Below, in pieces: positions 46,820 through 54,116 of a stretch of 64,000 bases of DNA. Origin of the DNA: Bog-756 sp963734435 (GTDB taxonomy: Bacteria > Actinomycetota > Acidimicrobiia > Acidimicrobiales > RAAP-2); the NCBI GenBank assembly GCA_963734435.1, contig CAVTHA010000003.1, forward strand, positions 434,001 to 498,000. The letters run 5' to 3'. Within the stretch, counting starts at the first letter, position 1. Each line of letters begins with the position of its first letter. The translations under genes were made by a program, and so were the position numbers. The notes under the pieces were generated by a model. The model ran no database searches and was not told the DNA's origin. It saw only the letters and a list, made by a program, of their open reading frames with translations.

Positions 46820-48610
46820 ATGGACGGCGTGGTCGAGGTCCGGAGCGGTCGCCTCCAAGGGGTCCGGCGCAGCGGGGTGTGGTCCTTCTCGGGCATCCCC
46901 TATGCCGCCGCGCCTACCGGTTCCCAGCGCTGGCGGCCCCCACAGCCCCCCGAACCTTGGGCCGGTGTGCGGGTCTGCGACCGGTTCGGACCTATCGCCC
47001 CCCAATCACCACCCTTGTTCGAGCTCTCGATGGGGGGTGACCCCGACGAGCAATCGGAGGACTGCCTCAGCCTCAACCTGTGGACGCCGTCGCCCGACAC
47101 CGGGCGGCGCCCGGTGATGGTCTGGATCCACGGCGGGTCCTTCGTCTCGGGCTCGGGAGCGGTTGGCCTCTACCGAGGCGGCCTGCTCGCCCGGGAAGGG
47201 GACGTGGTGGTGGTGACCATCAACTACCGGCTCGGTCTGCTCGGGTTCCTGGCCCATCCGGCGCTGGAGGAGGCCGGTCAGACGTGGCTCGACGGTCAGC
47301 CGTGGACCGGATTCGGCAACTGGGGCCTGGCCGATCAGATCGCCGCCCTCCACTGGGTGAGGGAACACATCGCCTCGTTCGGGGGCGATCCGGACAATGT
47401 GACCGTCTTCGGCGAATCGGCCGGCGCCATGAGCATCTCGGACCTCCTCTCCGTCCCGATGGCGCGCGGGCTGTTCCATCGGGCCATCGTCGAGAGCGGT
47501 CCTCCGTACACGCTCTCGGCGGAAGTGGCGACGTCCCGGGCCGAGGAACTGGCCGCGCATCTCGGTGCGGATGTGAGCCGCAGTGCGCTCGAACAGGTAC
47601 CGGCCGATGCGCTGCTGGCGGCAGCGTCCGACATCGGCAGTCGGCTCACCTCGGGGGGACAGTCGGGCCTGCTGATGATGCCGACCGTCGACGGCGGGCT
47701 GCTCCCCTCCGTGCCCGATGCGGCGGTGGCTTCGGGCTCCGCCGCCGACGTCGACCTGCTCATCGGCACCACCCGCGACGAGACGTCCTTTTTCACCCTC
47801 GGCAACCCTCGGTTCGCCGCGCTCGACGAGTCGGGGCTGCACGAATGGGTCACCTTGCTCATCCCCGATCCTGCTCAGGCCGGGGAGGTGATCGCCCGAG
47901 TCCGCGAAGCCCGGCTGGGCCGGGGCGAGGATGCCACGCCCCGACATCTGTGGACCGCCATCTCCAGCGAGTATCTCTTCCGCTGGCCCAGTATCCGGTT
48001 CGCCAATGCGCATGCTGCGGCCGCGGCCCGGGGCGGGGTCGGGGCCGCAGCCGCGGCCCGGGGCGGGGTCGGGGCCGCCGGGGTCGTCGGGGCCGCCGGG
48101 GTCGTCGGGGCCGCCGGGGTCGGGAGGGCAGGCGGGGTCGGGACTCACTGTTATCTGTTCACGTGGGAGACCCCGGCGTTCGGGGGTGTTCTGGGCTCGT
48201 GCCACGCTCTCGAGATCCCATTCGTCTTCGGCACGGTCCATCACCCAGGGGTCCAGCAGTTCGCCGGGAGCGGTGACGAAGCGTTCGCACTGTCGGCGGC
48301 GATGCGGCGGGCCTGGGTGGCGTTCGCTCGGTCGGGTGCACCCAGTTCCCATGAGCCGGTCAGTTCCGTCGGGCCGGCGCGGCTGGACGGGTCGGCGAGG
48401 GTGGACGGGTCGGCAGCGCTCGCCGGGGCCGCGGACTGGTCGGTGTGGGATGGCGATCGACGCCCCACCATGGTGTTCGGACCCTGGCCGGGCGATGGAG
48501 GGGTACAGCGTCAGGTCGACGCCCCGAGGGATGCGGAGCTCGAAGCGGTCGCCGCGGCGAGCGGCCCCGGTTCGGTGAGCCGGGCGGCGGACGCCTCCGA
48601 TCGGGCGTGA
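46820..48610 (+). CDS. Type-B carboxylesterase with a repeat-expanded loop
   Basis: The 596-residue enzyme hydrolyses carboxylic esters. It shows FSGIPYAAAPTGSQRWRPPQ, EDCLSLNLWTP, the oxyanion motif VWIHGGSFVSGSG, the nucleophile elbow TVFGESAGAMS, the acidic residue region LIGTTRDETSFF and the catalytic His in FGTVHHPGVQ. Between FRWPSIRFANAHA and THCYLFTWETPAF, where relatives have a short loop, there are about 40 Gly/Ala/Val residues encoded by tandem repeats. No signal peptide is seen, so it is probably cytoplasmic. ATG 46820 is chosen because GGAGGAG precedes it; the frame upstream from 46772 is not conserved. Confidence 0.93.
   Translation: MDGVVEVRSGRLQGVRRSGVWSFSGIPYAAAPTGSQRWRPPQPPEPWAGVRVCDRFGPIAPQSPPLFELSMGGDPDEQSEDCLSLNLWTPSPDTGRRPVMVWIHGGSFVSGSGAVGLYRGGLLAREGDVVVVTINYRLGLLGFLAHPALEEAGQTWLDGQPWTGFGNWGLADQIAALHWVREHIASFGGDPDNVTVFGESAGAMSISDLLSVPMARGLFHRAIVESGPPYTLSAEVATSRAEELAAHLGADVSRSALEQVPADALLAAASDIGSRLTSGGQSGLLMMPTVDGGLLPSVPDAAVASGSAADVDLLIGTTRDETSFFTLGNPRFAALDESGLHEWVTLLIPDPAQAGEVIARVREARLGRGEDATPRHLWTAISSEYLFRWPSIRFANAHAAAAARGGVGAAAAARGGVGAAGVVGAAGVVGAAGVGRAGGVGTHCYLFTWETPAFGGVLGSCHALEIPFVFGTVHHPGVQQFAGSGDEAFALSAAMRRAWVAFARSGAPSSHEPVSSVGPARLDGSARVDGSAALAGAADWSVWDGDRRPTMVFGPWPGDGGVQRQVDAPRDAELEAVAAASGPGSVSRAADASDRA
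48015..48135. repeat. In-frame tandem GC-rich repeats inside the carboxylesterase gene
   Basis: A unit of about 30 bp (GGCCCGGGGCGGGGTCGGGG plus a GCC-rich part) occurs twice and is followed by an 18-bp unit (GGGGTCGTCGGGGCCGCC) repeated more than twice. Both lengths are multiples of three, so the gene stays open. Confidence 0.8.
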
Positions 48611-48652
48611 CCCGGTGCCGGGCCACTAACTGCTAGCAGGCCCGCCAGTGAC

Positions 48653-50347
48653 TCAACCGGCGCCGGCGGCGACCGCGGCAGCCCAGGTGTAGCTCAGGGG
48701 TGGGACGGGACCTGAGGCCAGCACCATGAGAGTGGCATCGGACTCCCACTGGTTGTTGAAGGTGCCATAGGCCTCGCCTGCCCCCATCAGCAGGGTCCCG
48801 CCGTAGAGCGCCTGGTAGTCGCTCAGCGAGAGGATGTTGTCCCGGTGCCCCCAGCACCCGGGCTGGCCAGGTGCGGTGCAATCGATGTTGCCGCTGTTGG
48901 GCCCGTCGTCGTACATCCAGAAGTAGTTGGAGCCAAGCGGGTTCCCGTTCTCGGCCCAATTGCTGCCCCAGGCGGTGACGTTCATGCCCGGTGGTGTCAG
49001 GCTCGGCCCCGGATCGGTGTTCTGCTGGGCGCCGGCCAGCGCGTCGGCGTTCAGGTCGTCGACCAGCCCCACGAAGGGCGGCAGCCCACGGTCGACGCGC
49101 TCGATGTCGGTGATGACGAACAGCTGATCTGCCGGTGTCAGCGAGCCGAAGTTGCTGGGGAGGCTCATCGGCCCCAGCCCTTCGATCGCCCGCGCCGCAG
49201 TCGTAGCCTGTTCGACCTGCGTCATGCAGCTTGGACCGGAGTTGTGCGGGTAGCAGGCGGCGAGGAAGTTGGGATTCGGCGCGATGTTCTGGGGTGGGTT
49301 GGCCGTGTTGGGGTTGCCCGACACCGCGTTCACGAGGGATCCGAGGGCTGGCGCATCGCCGAAGTTCGAAACGTCACCGTTATCGGTCACCGTCCAGTAT
49401 CCGGAGCCGGGGGAATCGGTCGAGACGGCTGCGGTGGGAGCGCCGAGCGGCGCGCCTCCGGTGGATCCCAAGAACGGTGCGTCGCCGAAGGTGAAGATCC
49501 CGCCGTCAGAGGCCACCAGCCAGTAGCCACGGCCCCGGGGGGTCGACGCCATGCCCACGATGGGCTTGTTGAGGACGAGCGCGCCGGTGGATCCGAAGAA
49601 CTGGGCGTCACCGAAGGTGAAGATGCCTCCGTCGGAGGCCACCAGCCAGTAGCCGCCGCCGCCGGGGGTCGACGCCATGCCCACCACTGGACGGTTGAGG
49701 ACCAGGGCGCCGGTGGAGCCGTAGAACTGGGCGTCGCCGAAGGTGAAGATGCCACCGTCGGAGGCCACCAGCCAGTAGCCGCGGCCGTCGGGGGTCGCTG
49801 CCATGCCCACGATGGGTCTGTTAAGGGTCAGCGCGCCCGTCGATCCGTAGAACTGGGCGTCACCGAAGGTGAAGATGCCACCGTCGGAGGCCACCAGCCA
49901 GTAGCCGGCGCCGTCGGGGGTGGCAGCCATGCCCACGATCGGCCGGTTGAGATGGATGGCCCCGGTCGATCCGTAGAACTGGGCGGTGCCGAACGTGAAC
50001 ACGCCTCCATCGGTGGCCACCAGCCAGTAGCCGTGGCCATCGGCGGTGTGGGCGATGCCCACGATGGGGTTCGTCCGCTGGGCACTGGTCCGGTGAAGGG
50101 GGGTCGAGCCGCCAGGTGACGCCAGGACGGTGAGCGAGAGCCCACCGGCCAGCCCGAGCACGGCCAGCAGCGTGGCGATGATGCAGGCAATCGCACGGCC
50201 GGTAACGGTGATCGCAGCTGCAGACGATCCCCGGTCGGACGGAACGGTCAGTCCCGTCGAGGCGAGCCCCGTCCAGGCGAGCCCCGTCGGTTTCAGCCCC
50301 GTCACAGGAGTCATTCCCTGTTCTGCCCTTGCTGTCGAGTCACTCAC
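48653..50347 (-). CDS. Secreted GYWL-repeat protein with C-terminal CAP-like domain
   Basis: The 564-residue protein has one hydrophobic segment near residues 50-75 (AIACIIATLLAVLGLAGGLS) serving as signal or anchor. Six 42-residue repeats follow, each with GYWLVASDGGIFTFGDAQFY and the linker GSTGALTLNRPIVGMA; the sixth is degenerate (GYWTVTDNGDVSNFGDAPAL). The C-terminal 200 residues contain IERVDRGLPPF, AWGSNWAEN and CWGHRDNILS, echoing the motifs of CAP/SCP domains (RxxxGLPPL, GENIA, GHRxNIL). The repeats are likely beta-propeller-like or beta-solenoid surface modules. Start is GTG 50347 or ATG 50314. It probably attaches to or modifies the cell surface; no enzyme activity can be assigned. 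Confidence 0.83.
   Translation of the reverse strand: MSDSTARAEQGMTPVTGLKPTGLAWTGLASTGLTVPSDRGSSAAAITVTGRAIACIIATLLAVLGLAGGLSLTVLASPGGSTPLHRTSAQRTNPIVGIAHTADGHGYWLVATDGGVFTFGTAQFYGSTGAIHLNRPIVGMAATPDGAGYWLVASDGGIFTFGDAQFYGSTGALTLNRPIVGMAATPDGRGYWLVASDGGIFTFGDAQFYGSTGALVLNRPVVGMASTPGGGGYWLVASDGGIFTFGDAQFFGSTGALVLNKPIVGMASTPRGRGYWLVASDGGIFTFGDAPFLGSTGGAPLGAPTAAVSTDSPGSGYWTVTDNGDVSNFGDAPALGSLVNAVSGNPNTANPPQNIAPNPNFLAACYPHNSGPSCMTQVEQATTAARAIEGLGPMSLPSNFGSLTPADQLFVITDIERVDRGLPPFVGLVDDLNADALAGAQQNTDPGPSLTPPGMNVTAWGSNWAENGNPLGSNYFWMYDDGPNSGNIDCTAPGQPGCWGHRDNILSLSDYQALYGGTLLMGAGEAYGTFNNQWESDATLMVLASGPVPPLSYTWAAAVAAGAG
49440..50080 (-). repeat. Tandem 126-bp coding repeats (five good copies)
   Basis: The block CCACCAGCCAGTAGCC recurs at about 49515, 49640, 49766, 49892 and 50018, a 126-bp period equal to 42 codons. 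Copies are nearly identical in DNA, which suggests recent duplication or gene conversion. Confidence 0.9.
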
Positions 50348-50685
50348 CGCTGACCGATCTCTGGTGTTCGAAGTTCCTCGTGCTGCTCGAAGTCTTCGTT
50401 CGCTATCGACCGTTTGCGGTCCCGCCTTTAACCCTGGGTGGGGGAGTTGGCCCAGGTCGAACCGCTTGGAGCGATGGGAGCGGGCCGGCAGGCTTCCTCA
50501 ACTGTCCGGCGGACCTACCTGCACGCAGCGACGCCATCCGGTTCCCGTCGAACCCGTTGCCCCGTCGGAGCGCTGGTCCCGGCTGTCGGTGTCGCGTCAG
50601 GTTGACCCAGTGCCGAAGGATGGATGTCGACCTAGTCTGGGCACACCCATCGATTGCTGAGGTGATGTCGACGCGGAACGATCAG
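50348..50685. other. Non-coding gap between the GYWL-repeat gene and the tRNA
   Basis: These 338 bases hold no protein-like frame. They should contain the promoter of the minus-strand repeat gene and that of the tRNA. A TTGACC at 50602-50607 and TAGTCT at 50633-50638 are seen, but the 25-bp spacer is too long to call a promoter. Confidence 0.4.
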
Positions 50686-50759
50686 GGGGACGTAGCCCAA
50701 TCGGTAGAGGCAAGGCGCTTAAACCGCCTCCAGTGAGGGTTCGACCCCCTCCGTCCCCA
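50686..50759 (+). tRNA. tRNA with UAA anticodon (leucine codon UUA) and a short variable loop
   Basis: A complete cloverleaf folds: acceptor GGGGACG with CGTCCCC (7 of 7 pairs), a D-arm of GCC with GGC around CAATCGGTAGA, an anticodon stem AGGCG with CGCCT around CTTAAAC, and a T-arm GAGGG with CCCTC around TTCGACC. The anticodon at 50720-50722 is TAA, which reads UUA (Leu). Bacterial tRNA-Leu normally has a long class-II variable arm; here the variable loop is only CCAGT, five nucleotides. The D-stem has one more base than usual before position 26. CCA is not encoded. So either the amino acid is unusual for this anticodon or an indel has distorted the gene. Confidence 0.85.
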
Positions 50760-51038
50760 CGATCCGGCTGGCATGCGTGAGTGCGGTGGTGCCGTGGCGC
50801 GACGCCTTCGCCGGCCGTCCGGCTGGCTCGAACAGCCGATGCCTCACCGATCTCATCTGGCGAACTCCGCCGATGCTCATGGCTCCATCGATCGCTTCCC
50901 CACGTTGATGGTCAGCTCCCTCGTTGCCCGGGCCTCGGGCGTCCCCGGCAGGTTCCGTGTGCGGCTTCCCCCAAGGTGAAGGTCAGGGCGACAGCTTGCT
51001 CCCGGACTCCGGAATCGGTCTCGGGCACACTGGCAGCG

Positions 51039-51848
51039 GTGACGGACGGAAATGAACTGGCCGGAGCGGTGGCCCAGCGCCTGGCGATGGCCGGCTGCGT
51101 GGCGGCCGAAGAGGAGGCGGCCGAGCTCGTGGCGGCCGCACCCGAGAGGGCCCTCCTCGAGGCCCTGGTGGAACGCCGCGAGCGGGGTGAGCCGCTGGCT
51201 TGGGTCGTCGGCTCCCTGCGGTTCTGTGGCCACGAGATCCGCGTGGACCGCGGGGTCTATGTGCCGAGGCTCCAGACCGAGGAGCTGGCCATCCGGGCCG
51301 CCGACCACCTGCCCACGCGGGGTACGGCTCGGGCCCTCGACCTGTGCACCGGCAGCGGTGCCGTGGCTGTCCACCTCGTGGCCGCTCGACCGCAAGCCGG
51401 CGTGGTCGCCGTCGACATCGACCAACGTGCGGTCGCATGCGCCCGGCGCAACGGCGTGAAGGTGGTGATGGCCGATCTGGAGGGTCGCCAGCCACCCTTC
51501 CTCGGCGGGGTGTTCGACCTCGTGACCGCGGTGGCACCCTACGTGCCGACCGGCGAGCTCCACCTACTGCCGGCCGATGTCCAGCGATACGAGTCGAGGC
51601 GGTCGCTCGACGGGGGCGACGACGGCCTTCAGCTGGTACGGGTCATCGTGGCCTCGGCGGCGCGCCTCCTGCGGTCCGGGGGATGGCTCCTCCTCGAAGT
51701 GGGGGCCGATCAGGACCGCTCGCTGGCCCCGAACCTGACCGCAGCGGAATTCGGCCCCGCGCAGCCTTGGTTCGACGATGACGGGGATCTGCGGGGAATC
51801 GCCGCTCGGCTCGGGGCCAAGCGCGGTTTTCGCACGCCGGGTCGGTAG
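51039..51848 (+). CDS. PrmC/HemK-related protein methyltransferase with altered NPPY motif
   Basis: The 269-residue protein follows the PrmC plan: an N-terminal helical part (AGAVAQRLAMAGCVAAEEEA; RERGEPLAWVVGSLRFCGHE), VYVPRLQTEELA, the SAM motif ALDLCTGSGAVAVHLVAARP, VVAVDIDQRAVACAR and a final LLLEVGADQ. PrmC methylates the GGQ glutamine of release factors using an NPPY motif. Here the position reads TAVAPYVPTGEL. Actinobacteria carry a PrmC-related family with NAPY of unknown substrate, and this looks like that family with the Asn also changed to Ala. Activity may thus be lost or changed. The GTG at 51039 starts at the homology; CACACT ends 7 nt upstream. It lies next to the tRNA. Confidence 0.85.
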   Translation: MTDGNELAGAVAQRLAMAGCVAAEEEAAELVAAAPERALLEALVERRERGEPLAWVVGSLRFCGHEIRVDRGVYVPRLQTEELAIRAADHLPTRGTARALDLCTGSGAVAVHLVAARPQAGVVAVDIDQRAVACARRNGVKVVMADLEGRQPPFLGGVFDLVTAVAPYVPTGELHLLPADVQRYESRRSLDGGDDGLQLVRVIVASAARLLRSGGWLLLEVGADQDRSLAPNLTAAEFGPAQPWFDDDGDLRGIAARLGAKRGFRTPGR

Positions 51849-51851
51849 AGT
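51846..51851 (+). promoter_or_regulatory. Possible -10 box of the 51918 gene
   Basis: TAGAGT overlaps the stop codon of the PrmC-like gene and would start a transcript near 51858 with a 60-nt leader. No -35 box is clear. Confidence 0.3.
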
Positions 51852-51917
51852 CGCAACACTGGGGTCACCGGCGGTCGGTGACGGATCACCCGGCGTGTGA
51901 CCGATGAAGGGCATGGG

Positions 51918-53900
51918 ATGAGATCAGTCATGAAACGGGTCACGTCGATACCGGCGCCGGGGGCCGGGGTGGCCATCGCCGCGGCGCTGTTGCTCACCGC
52001 GGTTGCGCCGTCGATGGCCGCGGCCGGGGCGGTGCCACGTACGGTTGATCGACCGGCATTGGTGGCACCGACGACCTGGTCCACGGTGTCTGCGCCGGCC
52101 ACCGATCCCAACACGTTCACCTTCCTCAACGGCGTCTCGTGCGTAGGCCCCATGTTCTGCATGGCCGCCGGACAGACCCAGGTCAGCGGGAACGATGCGC
52201 CGTTTGTCGAGCGTTTCGACGGGAGCACCTGGTCCACCATGTCGGTCCCCATGCCTTCGGGGGGCAACGGTGCCTACTTCGTTGGTGTGTCCTGTACCGG
52301 GCTGACGTTCTGCGCCGCCGTCGGTGTCCAGTATCCGGGCGCCTTCCAGCAGAACTTTGCCGAGACCTGGAACGGGAGGGCCTGGTCGATCACGACCACG
52401 CCCAACCGGTCAACGTCGGCCAACGGATCCTTGAGTGCCGTGTCCTGCGTCAGCTCCACCTTCTGCTTGGCCGTAGGAGGCGACGCCGCGCACGGCTCCG
52501 ACGAGACCGTGGTAGAGCAATGGAACGGCGCGTCATGGACCATCGCCACCGATGCTCCTTCGTCCGCTCTCCAGCCCGAGCTGAACGGAGTGTCGTGCCT
52601 GTCCACCTCGTTCTGTGCCGCGGTGGGGGCCAGCTTCGCCGGAACCGAGGTCCCGTTCACCGAGTTCTGGGATGGCAATTCGTGGACCGTTGCTGCCACC
52701 CCGACCGTCCCGGCAGCGACCCAGACCCTGTTCTCGACGGTCAGTTGCGCCCTCCCGGGCATGTGCGAGGCCGCCGGTTACCAGGACAACGGGAGCTCGA
52801 GCGGCAATCTCGTCGAGCAGTGGAACGGCAGCGTCTGGTCCATACAGCCGGCCCCGAACCCTCAGCCACCGGGCCTTGGTTCCCCGGCAGCGATCGACTG
52901 CTTTGGCCCGACCTCGTGCGTGCTCGGCGGCCAGGCAGACCAAGGGCTCGGCTCCGGACCCACCATGGTCCTCACCTACAACGGCATGAGATGGTCACTC
53001 GGGAGCACCCCTCAGCCCGGCAACCAGAGCTCGGTGGCCGATTCGATACACGGAGTCTCCTGCGCCGCGGGCTTCTTCTGCGTGGCGGTGGGAGAGGAGG
53101 AGGACACCGCCGGGTTCCCTCAGCCCATGGTGCTGACCAGCCCGATCCCCCGGAGCGGCTATGACGAGGTGGCCTCTGACGGCGGGATCTTCACGTTCGG
53201 CAGCACCGGTTTCTTCGGGTCGACCGGGGCGTTGACATTGAACAAGCCCGTCGTGGGCATGGCCCAGACCCCCGACGGAGGCGGCTACTGGCTGGTCGCC
53301 TCCGACGGCGGCATCTTCACCTTCGGTGACGCGCACTTCTTCGGGTCGACCGGCGCCATCGCCCTCAATCGACCCATCGTCGGGATGACACCCACCCCGG
53401 ACGGCCGCGGCTACTGGCTGGTGGCCTCCGACGGCGGCATCTTCACCTTCGGGGACGCCGCCTACGACGGATCGACCGGGGCCATCCGGCTCAACCGCCC
53501 TGTCGTGGCCATGGCGTCGACGCCCGATGGCGGCGGCTACTGGCTGGTCGCCTCCGACGGCGGCATCTTCACCTTCGGGGACGCCGCCTACTACGGGTCG
53601 ACCGGGGCCATCCATCTCAACCAGCCGGTGGTGGGCATGGCCGCCACCCCGGACGGCCGCGGCTACTGGCTGGTCGCCTCCGACGGCGGCATCTTCACCT
53701 TCGGGGACGCCGCCTACTACGGGTCGACCGGAGCCATCCGCCTCAACCAGCCGGTGGTGGGCATGGCCGCCACCCCGGACGGCCGCGGCTACTGGCTGGG
53801 CGCCTCCGACGGCGGCATCTTCACCTTCGGGGACGCCGCCTTCCGGGGATCGATGGGGGCCGTCCGGCTCAACCGGCCGGTCGTAGCCATTGGGGCATAG
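51918..53900 (+). CDS. Secreted protein joining seven CX5C repeats to six GYWL repeats
   Basis: The 660-residue protein has a signal peptide (MKRVTSIP then GVAIAAALLLTAVAPSMAAA). The N-terminal half has seven repeats of about 50 residues, each with a CX5C pair and a Trp-rich strand, for example GVSCTGLTFCAAVG and VEQWNGASWT; the pairs are SCVGPMFC, SCTGLTFC, SCVSSTFC, SCLSTSFC, SCALPGMC, DCFGPTSC and SCAAGFFC. Seven units suggest a seven-bladed propeller with a disulfide per blade. The C-terminal half has six GYWL repeats of 42 residues. No catalytic domain is present; adhesion or surface-layer function is inference. ATG 51918 follows GAAGGG. The first half of the protein has no counterpart in the 48653 protein. 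Confidence 0.85.
   Translation: MRSVMKRVTSIPAPGAGVAIAAALLLTAVAPSMAAAGAVPRTVDRPALVAPTTWSTVSAPATDPNTFTFLNGVSCVGPMFCMAAGQTQVSGNDAPFVERFDGSTWSTMSVPMPSGGNGAYFVGVSCTGLTFCAAVGVQYPGAFQQNFAETWNGRAWSITTTPNRSTSANGSLSAVSCVSSTFCLAVGGDAAHGSDETVVEQWNGASWTIATDAPSSALQPELNGVSCLSTSFCAAVGASFAGTEVPFTEFWDGNSWTVAATPTVPAATQTLFSTVSCALPGMCEAAGYQDNGSSSGNLVEQWNGSVWSIQPAPNPQPPGLGSPAAIDCFGPTSCVLGGQADQGLGSGPTMVLTYNGMRWSLGSTPQPGNQSSVADSIHGVSCAAGFFCVAVGEEEDTAGFPQPMVLTSPIPRSGYDEVASDGGIFTFGSTGFFGSTGALTLNKPVVGMAQTPDGGGYWLVASDGGIFTFGDAHFFGSTGAIALNRPIVGMTPTPDGRGYWLVASDGGIFTFGDAAYDGSTGAIRLNRPVVAMASTPDGGGYWLVASDGGIFTFGDAAYYGSTGAIHLNQPVVGMAATPDGRGYWLVASDGGIFTFGDAAYYGSTGAIRLNQPVVGMAATPDGRGYWLGASDGGIFTFGDAAFRGSMGAVRLNRPVVAIGA
53158..53895 (+). 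repeat. Tandem 126-bp coding repeats (six copies)
   Basis: Units beginning GGCTACTGGCTGGT recur every 126 bp from 53283 on, preceded by one diverged copy. Copies four and five differ at only a few bases. The array is inverted relative to the one at 49440-50080, about 3 kb away. Confidence 0.9.
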
Positions 53901-54067
53901 CGAGCCGGGCCGAGGGCTGGCATTCCGACAGCCGACCTGAGCGAGTCGCCGGGGCCGCCGGTCGGTTGCTCGGAGCGTCGTCGTCGCCAGCTGGCCCGGT
54001 CGGCTTGAGGTGGTCTGCTGGCGGAAGGGGTCGCGCCGCCGCCTGGGGCCGGCCGCCGGGGCCTGAT

Positions 54068-54073
54068 TAGCAT
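54068..54073 (+). promoter_or_regulatory. Possible -10 box of the sulfatase gene
   Basis: TAGCAT lies 43 bp before the ATG at 54117. The leader then holds GAGGAGGAGGG (54097-54107), a strong ribosome site. Confidence 0.4.
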
Positions 54074-54116
54074 CGGCCCACCCGACGGACCGACACGAGG
54101 AGGAGGGCCCGAGCCG

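Noticed and set aside
46497..46820. c-di-AMP (ydaO-type) riboswitch before the NlpC/P60 gene
   Set aside because: Such riboswitches often precede cell-wall hydrolase genes in actinobacteria, but the conserved core sequences I know for this class are not found; only a generic stem-loop is visible.
47006..48352. A 448-codon frame antisense to the carboxylesterase
   Set aside because: No homology-like motif; the plus-strand gene has a full catalytic triad.
50720..50722. A suppressor tRNA reading a stop codon
   Set aside because: The anticodon written 5' to 3' is UAA, which pairs with the sense codon UUA; a UAA-stop reader would need UUA.
49440..53895. CRISPR array
   Set aside because: The 126-bp periodic repeats are protein-coding with no spacers of unique sequence between short repeats, and no cas gene is present.
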